Made by a program: the position numbers and the translations under genes | In this document: piece after piece, positions 1 to 7,985 of the stretch | Position numbering within the stretch: position 1 is the first letter of the stretch | Layout of the letters: each line of letters starts with the position of its first letter | The notes under the pieces: generated by a model | Seen by the model: only the letters and a program-made list of their open reading frames with translations | What the model was told of the DNA's origin: nothing | The model's database searches: none | NCBI GenBank assembly: GCA_035578905.1 | Contig: JAQJVL010000003.1 | Location: forward strand, 8,950,509 to 9,014,508 | DNA length: 64,000 nucleotides | Reading direction: 5' to 3' | DNA from: Stictocephala bisonia | Taxonomy: Eukaryota; Arthropoda; Insecta; Hemiptera; Membracidae

Positions 1-1129
1 AAAGACAACGTACTAGATATTTTGTTCCTCGTGGAGTCTGCACTAACTCTTCCATTCTGTCGTATATGAATTTGACGAGAGATAGTTTCTCGTTATGAAA
101 ATTGTTGTTGCCGGCCATTTCTTGAGCGTAAATGTAATTCAATCGTTTTACCAGTTCATTGAGATTGCTGATGTATTTGTATTCTACCGGCCTACTGCTG
201 TAGACTGCCAACCCAGACCCAGTCATTTCATCATTATTGTCAGTCTTTATATTTTCTTCCCAAATTCGTTTGATCATGCGTTTCCATTTACGACCCTGAC
301 TCGCTTTCGGTCGATTTGAAAGAGGATCGTTTTTCTGAAATATGGAATTTGTTCTGAGCAATATATCTTTGTATGCATTCCAATCGTCAGGCGTATAGTT
401 GTCATCACTAATGTAATCGTTTTTCGTCAAAAGACGCCAAAGACCAACCGTGCCTTTGTAAGTTTTTTGATCTTTTATTAGTACGATATCGTCGTAATTA
501 AACGTGATCGGCTCGGATCCAATTTTAGCTTGATTAGCATTGTCATCGTACCAAATACCGAACTGAGCATCTCGGGCTTTAGGTAAATAACTTGATGCAG
601 TCAATCCCAGTGTAATTTTCTTTGTATCCATCAGTTGTTTAAAGGATTGATTCAATTCTTGTGAAGGAGTATCTATGTCAGAACGCTCAGACAACGGGCT
701 TCGTCCGTCTGGTGTACCAGATCTCGTTAATGGTATTCGCATGAGTTGTCGCATACGTAGTCTTTTACGTTCTTCCATTTCTTTAGCCTCGTTGACTGCA
801 TCTTTCTCTTTTTGTTTTATGATTGCATTCGTTATGGGCTCATACTTTTTCTGCCTTTCGCGCATCTCCTGCATTTCTTGCACGTATACACTGGAAAATT
901 CATTCTTCAAATTATCGTTCAGTTCCTCCAACTGTTTGGCTTTTACCACCGTTAGAGGTTCAGACTCCTTAGGAAGCGGAGTCAAAATGTTGGGTGGTTT
1001 TTCTGAAGGGTGGTGCTCTATTGATGGTCGAGAGCCAGATGACCGCTCCTCTTTCTCAGCGGCTCTGAATTTGCGTATAAGTACTCGCTGTAGCTCTTCA
1101 AGACGTTTTGCTTCCAATACATTAGCCAT
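1..1129 (-). CDS. DUF8207-like protein of the virus-like element (C-terminus off the window)
   Basis: The frame is open from an ATG at 1129 to the window edge without a stop, giving at least 376 residues; the end is missing. The first 170 residues are charged, probably coiled coil, with two stretches resembling 'LEELQRV' and 'QLEELNDN'. A compact domain follows at about 172-295, with a 'FGIWYDD' start, 'GTVGLWRLLT' and 'RKWKRMIKRIWEE'. At 316-345 a segment 'YKYISNLNELVKRL' leads into 'AQEMAGNN'. This layout matches my memory of arthropod DUF8207 proteins, which sit beside PolB and ATPase genes in endogenous virus-like elements. Residues 302-306 read MTGSG, which fits the adenovirus-protease cleavage rule (M/I/L)xGx-G, so a cleaved virion protein is possible but unproven. 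The ATG lies 36 bp after the ATPase stop, as in a compact viral gene string. The frame is intact. Confidence 0.72.
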   Translation of the reverse strand, partial: MANVLEAKRLEELQRVLIRKFRAAEKEERSSGSRPSIEHHPSEKPPNILTPLPKESEPLTVVKAKQLEELNDNLKNEFSSVYVQEMQEMRERQKKYEPITNAIIKQKEKDAVNEAKEMEERKRLRMRQLMRIPLTRSGTPDGRSPLSERSDIDTPSQELNQSFKQLMDTKKITLGLTASSYLPKARDAQFGIWYDDNANQAKIGSEPITFNYDDIVLIKDQKTYKGTVGLWRLLTKNDYISDDNYTPDDWNAYKDILLRTNSIFQKNDPLSNRPKASQGRKWKRMIKRIWEENIKTDNNDEMTGSGLAVYSSRPVEYKYISNLNELVKRLNYIYAQEMAGNNNFHNEKLSLVKFIYDRMEELVQTPRGTKYLVRCL

Positions 1130-1165
1130 AGTGCTATACTTATTTAAATACAGTCTGTTAGATTT

Positions 1166-1897
1166 TTATCTTGCAACTGGCTTGGGTATAAGTTTTTCAT
1201 TTAACATACATTTGTACTTTCCCGAGTGTACTTTTTTGTTCATGTCAATAGATAGAAAGCCGTGTGGTTTACTCCAACATTTCTTGCACATAGATTCAAA
1301 TTGGATGTACGACATATCTGAGCCGACAAAGTCTTCATATATTCGCTTGCTGTAGTGCTTATTCTGATTGAACACGCAAAGTAGATTGACATTGTTACGG
1401 ATTACTTGCATATCCACGCGCCCATAGCTCTGGCTGAGATACACACAGGATATGAGTTTATGTCGACCTCGAATAAAGTATTCTTTTATTGGGGTTTGTT
1501 TTTCAAGAAGGCAGTCGTCGAAAACCACCAACGAATTTGGTTCACATTCATCAACTGAGATTAGGTCTACGCAGCTTGTATAAAAAAACGCTATCTGTTT
1601 CCCTAACTTCACCCCAACTTGGGCGTACATGTCACGAAGGTTAGAGTACGCAGTCTGATCGATTGATCTACTGAACACGTACAAGTTCTTAAATGTCAAC
1701 CCTTGGCCGTCGTAAATAAAGTTCAGCAAAAGATTCGTTTTCCCACTACCGGACGGGCCAACAATTAAACAGCGTAGTGGTCTCGGTATCAGGTCGTTGT
1801 CGAAGTAGTCATTAACATACACTTTGATATCCATTCCAGATGGGTACTTATAAGTGGGGTATTTTATAATGTCCCCAGGGTAGTGATTTGATCCCAT
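1166..1897 (-). CDS. A32-like (FtsK-HerA) genome-packaging ATPase
   Basis: A 243-residue P-loop ATPase. Walker A is GPSGSGKT at residues 46-53, preceded by hydrophobic 'RCLIVG'. Walker B is LVVFDD at 122-127. A 'CVYLSQSY' strand at about 146-153 fits the sensor region. No other domain is present, and the length is usual for packaging ATPases of Polintons, adintoviruses and virophages (known family role: pumping the genome into the capsid). The ATG at 1897 is a normal start and lies inside the last 50 bases of the polymerase frame, so the two genes overlap in different frames. The next gene starts 36 bp downstream. No stop or frameshift is seen and both nucleotide-binding motifs are intact, so the copy looks young or maintained. 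Assignment to the family is firm; whether this copy is active is not known. Confidence 0.85.
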   Translation of the reverse strand: MGSNHYPGDIIKYPTYKYPSGMDIKVYVNDYFDNDLIPRPLRCLIVGPSGSGKTNLLLNFIYDGQGLTFKNLYVFSRSIDQTAYSNLRDMYAQVGVKLGKQIAFFYTSCVDLISVDECEPNSLVVFDDCLLEKQTPIKEYFIRGRHKLISCVYLSQSYGRVDMQVIRNNVNLLCVFNQNKHYSKRIYEDFVGSDMSYIQFESMCKKCWSKPHGFLSIDMNKKVHSGKYKCMLNEKLIPKPVAR

Positions 1898-4800
1898 CTT
1901 CTAATATGTAGCGTTTGTCATCTTTACTACTCAGTGATGTTTTGAATAGCTCAACACTGAATAGTTCATGCCTAGAACTACGTATCATGTTCATAGATGC
2001 GTATTTAGTTTTCCCTTTGAACAGACACTCTTTGTAGTCTGTAAATGATATCTCATTTTCCACAACAGACTTTTTGACCCCTTTAGATCGTTTGGAAGTT
2101 TTCAGTTTATCTAGTTTATTTTTTTCGTCATTCTTTTCTCCGTCTTCTAATTGATACGCGTACATTTTGGATCTAAGCCCGACGAATTCTCGCATGATAG
2201 AACCCTTTAGTTCGTCTTTCATTTTGCCCAATATTTTTTTGTTAACTCGGGGCATACCGTACGGATTGTTTTCTGCATAATCACTAGTGTCAAAATATTT
2301 AATCATACTTTGCATGTCCTGATAAAAATCACTTGTTTCTATCTTGTACGTAAGAGAATCTGTGTCTGTATATTGCAATGATATTTTATCGCCGTAACGT
2401 TTTTTCATTACATTATAATGGAATTCGTACATCATCAACTTTGATACGTCGAGAACACACGCACCTACATATATGGGTTTGTTAAATTTCGTTTTTACTT
2501 TAGCCATATGAACCGCAGCTAAGTTTTCACAGAAAATCGTCCGGCTCGCGAAATTAGGTTTGGCAATCAATTTCTCAAGCTGATCACATTTTGAAACAAG
2601 ACGAATGTGTACACGGTTCCGAATATTTTCCATAGTCTTTCCGAATACTGCATTATTCATCAGTTTATAGAAATCCTTCTCAAAGTCGTTTTGGGCTTTT
2701 ATGCGATACTTCGTGTTTAAGTTGATATATTTATCAAGAAATTTTGACTGTACGAAACTTATTATTCTGTGGATCTTTGTGACCTGCATACCCAATGATA
2801 AATAGAGTTTTAAATTACGATAGTGTAAAACATATCTTTCTTTGTTGTATAGAGTGGTTAGTAATTTTGCTTCTTTAGACCCTGGTGGACACATTCGCTC
2901 AGGAGCTAGGGGGAGATCAGAATGTTGATCGTGTAGGTTTTCAGGGTACACCAAATCAACTTCAAGTATATAACCGATTGTATCATCATCGTTAATTTTT
3001 GTAACATCGAAATACTCTATATCTGCACCAATGTCAGCTCCATCTTTCACCCAGCGAAAGTCTTTTATCGGCATCGGCTGACTCATCGCATGACCGTAAA
3101 GATTGTTCATATCTAGATAGGTTAGATATGTGCATGGAAGCGTTGAGTCATAATCTTTCATATAGGGATTGTTAGCTTTAGCGTGACGGTTCGAGCATTG
3201 AGATATTCCACCTCGAACCATTTTTTCCCACATAAGTAGCATATTAACATCAGACAATAGGTCAAGTTTTACATTTGTAGTTTTCAGCATCGCACTCCAA
3301 GCTAGACCTGGTGCTGTGAAATACCATGCCGGATCTAATTTGTATATTCCCATGCACACATCTCTAAAATTTTCCATGACATCAGCCAGTAGCAGTACAT
3401 CTGTAGTGTTGTATAACAGTGTGTATTCCTTTAGGTCTTTAACTCCTAGATCATGCCAGACCATACAAGCGTGTTTGTAATCTTGCTCTGTGATATTGGT
3501 CTTATTTAATTTATTATAAAATGCTGATTTTGGCGGTAGTGATGTCTCATTGTACTTGTCCAACGAATCCATATAATCATATGGATAGACACCCTTCCTC
3601 AGTAGCAGATCTACAGATTCATTCTCATAGTGTTTGATAGTATGCATTAGTTTACTTTTAGGCAGGTTGCTTACGAGAGTGTCCAAACTGAGACTCATAA
3701 ATTTGAAAGAATCAAGGATTCGTAGTTTAATACCATTTTCCACCTTCACAGTAAACGAAATGTACCGCTCTTCGTTGTTTGGTATTATATCGATAGTGTT
3801 ACCACGCTCTCCGAATTGCTTAATGAATAGGTGTGTATCATAACCAGCCAAGTTGTGAATGAAGACGGGTATGAAATTAGGCACTTTATAATTCAAATTA
3901 CATTTGTTATGGGCAACACCTCTGAATTTACCGGTTATATGATCATGATCCATCACGCGGTCATCTTCTAATACTTTTCTACATATGTGACATCTGTTGG
4001 TGATTTCAACCTCTCTCAATTCAAGATCAGTCAGTGGTAACATTGGAACCGCATTCTCACTGTTGTAGCGTTTAAAGATTTCCTCCGATTCACATATTAA
4101 TGTATCTACAAATTTTGAAGCTGCATCCTCGCCGAAATAACTAACTGGTGGTTTATAAATACCTCTGTCGTGTGTTCCATACAAACAGAAACTTATTGGT
4201 CGATGTTTTTGATATCGCAGGGTATAGGGTTCTGTGATTCCTTCGGTTGGATCCTTCTCCTTTTGTGCTTCTTTTATTGGAATCAAACAACATTCGAAAT
4301 CAGCGTAGAATACAAACGGGACTCTCATCGAGCAGTTGAATTGTCTGAATTTGATGAAAGAACCTTCATCTGGCAACTCGACTCTCAAAGCTTTGTGGTT
4401 CCCACAGTCCAATTTATGTTTATCTAATAAATCCTCTCTTCCGAAATGCTGAAGACACCGTCTGCACAGCCAGATTCTATGTCCATTTTTTGTCACTTGT
4501 GAATTCACTAATTTTTCCAGATTCTTTATGTAACAGTAATGAGCTTGCTTTTCATTCTTCATATACAACAAATCTACGTGTTGGACTTTTTCTTCATTTG
4601 TAACTAGGAGAGGATAGATTATAAACTTTTCGTCATAAGCATATATGTTAATTGAAATACCGGAACGTTCCTCAAATGTCGGAACTTTGGAAGTCTGTAC
4701 CGGGAAATCAATACCTTTAAGATATTCGTCAAATTCATGTTCATGTGCTTTATACTTGCTCACCCGTTGAGAATGTTTCTTTGCTGGGTAAAGTGCGGCT

Positions 4801-5936
4801 AAAATGCTCCACAAGAAACACTTTTGATCATTATTTTCCACATTGATAACAGCTTTCCGGTTTTCAATAGCTGGAGGTAGTGGTATGTAGCTAGCTCCCT
4901 TCAGGGGGATATATTTGTTCAATCTAATTTCCATGCCTTCGATATTTTTGAGCGTCCATTGCAATCCGTTCTCCTGAAATTCCTCCATCTGGGCCATGAT
5001 TTTTTTCTTTGTGCTATCATAATATTCTGATATATCTGAAGTGGGCAGTAATACTGTATTTTTAGTTTTGAAATTCATGGTTCGCTCAATAACCTTGCCA
5101 TCTGCTGGCCGTTTGTAAACAGCGAAAAACCAAACGTTAACTTTTAGGTTATTTTTCAATATTTCATTTTCAATCAGCTCAATGACTAGGGGTTTATACG
5201 CATTAAAGAAACGGAACACATCTTTGAATGCTAGTTGATTAGCAATAGTGTAGGTTTTCAATCGTCCCCAGAAAGCGGTTTGTTTTTCCCGGATAGCCTC
5301 GGCCAGTGATTGTAGTTCGAATGTTTCTTCTTTCTCTTCATCCACATTGTTCTGTGGCGAGTTTTCCAACGTTGGATCATCTGGTTTGTTTTTATTTTTG
5401 TACTTGGGGTTCTCAATTACAGTACACACGGAATCTGAATCTGAACTTAGATCGTCGTCGTCTTCTTCTTCTTCTCTTTTATCAGTTGGACTCAGTGGTG
5501 AATATGAGGGACTGTCTGGAAAGTGAAGTGGAGATCCATAAACGGGACTGTTTGGTATATTCAATGACGATTTCTCGTTAATGTTGTTGTTTTTTTTTTT
5601 AGGTGAATATGTTAAATCGAAATCGAGATCATCTTCATCCCAACTCTGATTATGTGTAGACTCAGGTGAATGAGGTGGAGATCCCATTATATTTCTAATT
5701 TTATTCGAATCCGAATGTACAACTCTTTTTGGTGGTTCAAACACGACTTCTTCCTTTTTAGGATCGTCTAAAAATGACAAATCGAAATCATTTATGGCAT
5801 CTCTAAATTTAGCTTCGTTCCAATTTGGATTTCTACGTGCTTCTGAGATTACGTTACCCAATAATTCTATAACATTATCTATGTCAGCCTCCCTCAAATA
5901 TAATTCAGGATCAGAACTATCATGATCTTCTGGCTT
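1848..5936 (-). CDS. Family B DNA polymerase (protein-primed type) with endonuclease-VII-like insert
   Basis: The frame is open from 5936 to the stop at 1848. No ATG occurs before 5687, so translation would begin there (about 1279 residues), or through the stop at 5939-5937. Numbering below starts at the TTG codon at 5897. Residues 65-200 are acidic and rich in SP motifs. A Cys/His-containing domain lies at 350-460, followed by a zinc finger (C478, C481, H494, C498). Exo I is D533/E535. An endonuclease-VII-like zinc domain at 636-667 (C636, C639, DHDH 650-653, C666) sits between Exo I and Exo II (N682, D687); Exo III is Y829/D833. Polymerase motif A has D929 and Y934, motif B K1078/N1082/G1086, and motif C is DTD 1178-1180. 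A KxYxY motif ends near 1248. All catalytic residues are present. Known role: replicating the linear element genome from a protein primer. Confidence 0.88.
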   Translation of the reverse strand, partial: KPEDHDSSDPELYLREADIDNVIELLGNVISEARRNPNWNEAKFRDAINDFDLSFLDDPKKEEVVFEPPKRVVHSDSNKIRNIMGSPPHSPESTHNQSWDEDDLDFDLTYSPKKKNNNINEKSSLNIPNSPVYGSPLHFPDSPSYSPLSPTDKREEEEDDDDLSSDSDSVCTVIENPKYKNKNKPDDPTLENSPQNNVDEEKEETFELQSLAEAIREKQTAFWGRLKTYTIANQLAFKDVFRFFNAYKPLVIELIENEILKNNLKVNVWFFAVYKRPADGKVIERTMNFKTKNTVLLPTSDISEYYDSTKKKIMAQMEEFQENGLQWTLKNIEGMEIRLNKYIPLKGASYIPLPPAIENRKAVINVENNDQKCFLWSILAALYPAKKHSQRVSKYKAHEHEFDEYLKGIDFPVQTSKVPTFEERSGISINIYAYDEKFIIYPLLVTNEEKVQHVDLLYMKNEKQAHYCYIKNLEKLVNSQVTKNGHRIWLCRRCLQHFGREDLLDKHKLDCGNHKALRVELPDEGSFIKFRQFNCSMRVPFVFYADFECCLIPIKEAQKEKDPTEGITEPYTLRYQKHRPISFCLYGTHDRGIYKPPVSYFGEDAASKFVDTLICESEEIFKRYNSENAVPMLPLTDLELREVEITNRCHICRKVLEDDRVMDHDHITGKFRGVAHNKCNLNYKVPNFIPVFIHNLAGYDTHLFIKQFGERGNTIDIIPNNEERYISFTVKVENGIKLRILDSFKFMSLSLDTLVSNLPKSKLMHTIKHYENESVDLLLRKGVYPYDYMDSLDKYNETSLPPKSAFYNKLNKTNITEQDYKHACMVWHDLGVKDLKEYTLLYNTTDVLLLADVMENFRDVCMGIYKLDPAWYFTAPGLAWSAMLKTTNVKLDLLSDVNMLLMWEKMVRGGISQCSNRHAKANNPYMKDYDSTLPCTYLTYLDMNNLYGHAMSQPMPIKDFRWVKDGADIGADIEYFDVTKINDDDTIGYILEVDLVYPENLHDQHSDLPLAPERMCPPGSKEAKLLTTLYNKERYVLHYRNLKLYLSLGMQVTKIHRIISFVQSKFLDKYINLNTKYRIKAQNDFEKDFYKLMNNAVFGKTMENIRNRVHIRLVSKCDQLEKLIAKPNFASRTIFCENLAAVHMAKVKTKFNKPIYVGACVLDVSKLMMYEFHYNVMKKRYGDKISLQYTDTDSLTYKIETSDFYQDMQSMIKYFDTSDYAENNPYGMPRVNKKILGKMKDELKGSIMREFVGLRSKMYAYQLEDGEKNDEKNKLDKLKTSKRSKGVKKSVVENEISFTDYKECLFKGKTKYASMNMIRSSRHELFSVELFKTSLSSKDDKRYILEDGIKSLPWGHYKIPHL

Positions 5937-6143
5937 TTACTTAGGAGAAGCAATCGGGGAATCAGGTAGTGGGCTGATTGGAGAAGGAATGGGGGCTGAC
6001 CAATCTACCTCAAAGTCAGGAGAAGATACTGGGGAAGCTGGTAGAGGGCTGATTGGAGAAGGAATGGGGGCTGACCAATCTACCTCAAAGTCACTATGAG
6101 GAGAAGATACTGGGGAAGCATCATCTAGCAATGGGCTATTTGG
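5937..6143 (-). pseudogene. Ser/Pro-rich in-frame linker between two stop codons
   Basis: Between the TGA at 6146-6144 and the TAA at 5939-5937 lie 68 sense codons without an ATG, in the same frame as both the zinc-finger ORF and the polymerase. The encoded segment is Ser/Pro-rich with two copies of a 25-residue unit (75-bp tandem duplication, marked by 'DFEVDWSAPIPSP'). It resembles the SP-rich N-terminal part of the polymerase, so it is most likely coding sequence of one ancestral longer protein. Alternatives are stop-codon readthrough or a spliced-out segment. I checked one weak splice pair (donor at 6147, acceptor at 5930) and it does not restore the frame. It has no start codon of its own and is unlikely to be a separate gene. 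Confidence 0.55.
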
Positions 6144-7613
6144 TCACTTGTTTGTCTTGCGAGCGTAAGCGCTGGGATTGATTGGTGTCGTACGTTTACT
6201 TTTCATAAAATCTTCATCGTATGTCTGGAGTGGTTTTACAGGCCGGCGATTAACTTTCGACTTCGGATATTTTGCAACAAGTTCGGATATTTCAGGACCT
6301 GAGGCTGGTAGTCGTTGAGCAAAACGTTCCTCTATTCTTTTGATTGTTGGATTGGACACAACGAAATCCGAAGGTAGCATCATCCTCCTTTGTTTGTGGT
6401 CCTCAGATTTTACATGGGAAACCAAATTAGACTTTTCGATAGTCTTCTCACATACCTCACACAATACTGATTCTGTGGAGTATGGATACATCATTGCCCT
6501 TCGTTTATGAACCCTAGATTTTATATGTGAGGCATATCTAGGTTTTTCAATAGACTTTTCGCATACCCAAAACATTACCGATTCTGGAGCTGGTTTGATT
6601 CCAAAACGTTTGACTCTGTTGCGTAGCATCGTATTAGTGTTACACTTTTTGGATTTTCTGTGTCTAAGCATATTACGAATAGAAACTTCGGTGCCACATA
6701 TAGTACATGCCTGTTTTGTAGCATCATTCGAAATTGAGCTAGTCTGAATATCTGGAACTGCAGCCGTTTGCTCAGGAGAAGAAGTCGTGATGCATCTTTT
6801 CGATTTACGATGCCGTGACATGTTGGATGCAGTCACTTCAATTCCACACTTTGGGCATGGTTTCTTTTGCGAATAGTTTGATGCCTGGTTGAGTACTGGC
6901 ATTGCAGTGTTAGGATTATTTGAAACTGCGATACTAAAACAGCGTTTCGATTTACGGTGTCGTGACATATTTTTAGCCAGAACGTCAACACCACATGCTG
7001 GACAAGTTTCCTTCTGAGGACATACAGTGGTGGTTGAAGGAAAAGGTCCGAGCGCTAGCACCGTTGATTGGTAGCCTGTGGAAGCTGCGATACATTTTTT
7101 CGTCTTACGATGTCGAGACATATTTGATGCATGTACAAACGCATTGCAAGTAGGACATTGCTTCTTTGAAGCCATATCGTTAGCACTCAGAAGTGCTGAT
7201 GAGTTGACATCAGTCTTATAAGTAGCCATTTGCATGGAGTTAGCTGTCTCCTCTGACCACCCTGAACATATGTCGTATTTTGGTGTTGAAGAGTGAAGAA
7301 ACGACGAAGCCATATCGTTAGCACTCAGAAGTGCTGATGAGTTGACATTAGTCTTATAAGTAGCCATTTGCATGGAGTTAGCTGTCTCCTCTGACCACCC
7401 TGAACATTTGTCGTATTTTTGAGTGGAAGAGTGAAGAAACGACGAGGACGACGAGAGAAGATAAACGTCACCTGAACGACACGTAAACGAAACCTGAACG
7501 ACACGTAAACGAAACCTAAACGACACGTAAACGTCACCTGAACGATACGTGGACGAGGGAAGATAAACGTCACCTGAACGATACGTGGACGAAACGTCAC
7601 CTGAACGATACAT
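6144..7613 (-). CDS. Zinc-finger protein with four C2HC and two C2H2-like fingers
   Basis: A 489-residue frame from an ATG at 7613. Residues 1-60 come from short tandem repeats (YRSGDV units). Two in-frame copies of a 46-residue unit follow (about 101-146 and the one before it). Four similar fingers with spacing C-x2-C-x11-H-x5-C lie at 153-174, 204-225, 253-274 and 303-324, each ending near 'MSRHRKSKRC'. Two more fingers, of C2H2 spacing, lie at about 348-369 and 385-406. In the first of these the leading Cys is Phe348, so it is probably dead. An alternative start is the ATG at 7175 (residue 147), just before finger 1, which would drop the repeat-derived part. The frame stays in register with the polymerase after two stops, so the fingers may once have been its N-terminus. 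Likely role, by inference, nucleic-acid binding during replication or gene control. Confidence 0.62.
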   Translation of the reverse strand: MYRSGDVSSTYRSGDVYLPSSTYRSGDVYVSFRFRLRVVQVSFTCRSGDVYLLSSSSSFLHSSTQKYDKCSGWSEETANSMQMATYKTNVNSSALLSANDMASSFLHSSTPKYDICSGWSEETANSMQMATYKTDVNSSALLSANDMASKKQCPTCNAFVHASNMSRHRKTKKCIAASTGYQSTVLALGPFPSTTTVCPQKETCPACGVDVLAKNMSRHRKSKRCFSIAVSNNPNTAMPVLNQASNYSQKKPCPKCGIEVTASNMSRHRKSKRCITTSSPEQTAAVPDIQTSSISNDATKQACTICGTEVSIRNMLRHRKSKKCNTNTMLRNRVKRFGIKPAPESVMFWVCEKSIEKPRYASHIKSRVHKRRAMMYPYSTESVLCEVCEKTIEKSNLVSHVKSEDHKQRRMMLPSDFVVSNPTIKRIEERFAQRLPASGPEISELVAKYPKSKVNRRPVKPLQTYDEDFMKSKRTTPINPSAYARKTNK

Positions 7614-7808
7614 GGACGAGGAAAGATAAACGTCACCTGAACGAAGGGGAAAGACGACGATGAATGTTGTTGCTGCACCACATACATATCGTTAGCACTC
7701 AGAAGTGCTGTTGAGTTGACATTAGTCTTATAAGTAGCCATTTGCACAGAGTTAGCTGTCTCCTCTGACCGCCCTGAAAATTGATCGTATTTTGGGGTGG
7801 ACGAAACG
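7173..7808 (-). repeat. 138-bp tandem duplication and a third displaced copy
   Basis: The unit beginning with 'catatcgttagcactcagaa' on the plus strand occurs at 7173-7310, 7311-7448 and, shorter and slightly diverged, 7685-7808. The first two are adjacent and 138 bp long, a multiple of three, so the zinc-finger frame survives. The third lies in another frame, beyond the short tandem repeats. This explains why overlapping reading frames at 7325-7825 and 7699-7881 look alike but are out of register; they are not separate genes. Confidence 0.8.
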
Positions 7809-7985
7809 TCACCTGAACGATACATGGACGAGGGAAGATAAACGTCACCTGAACGATACGTAAACGAAACCTAAACGACACGTAAACGTCACCTGAACGA
7901 TACTTGAACGATACTTGAACGTTACATGAACGATACTTGAACGATACTTGAACGTTACATGAACGATACGCGAACGTTAAGGGAA
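7440..7985. repeat. Short tandem repeats with TGACG motifs at the element's upstream end
   Basis: Degenerate units built from 'cgtcacctgaacgatacgt' and 'aaacgacacgtaaacg' fill 7450-7660 and 7800-7985, interrupted by the third copy of the 138-bp unit. The string 'cgtcacctgaacg' appears eight times. Read on the minus strand each gives GGTGACG, which contains a CRE-like TGACG half site, so the block could act as a promoter or enhancer for the gene string that begins at 7613; this is inference. The right end (7895-7985) changes to 10-12 bp 'gaacgatactt' units. It may equally be the inner part of a terminal repeat. Confidence 0.7.

Noticed and set aside
675..1355. 226-codon plus-strand frame
   Set aside because: It lies opposite the DUF8207-like gene and the end of the ATPase gene, which have clear family features; this is a shadow.
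5930..6147. Intron that would remove both stops before the polymerase
   Set aside because: The donor (GTGACC) and acceptor (GCCAG) are weak and splicing them would shift the frame into a stop; the segment also looks like coding SP-rich sequence.
7325..7881. Two minus-strand frames of 166 and 60 codons
   Set aside because: They are out-of-register readings of the same tandem repeats that form the N-terminal part of the zinc-finger frame.
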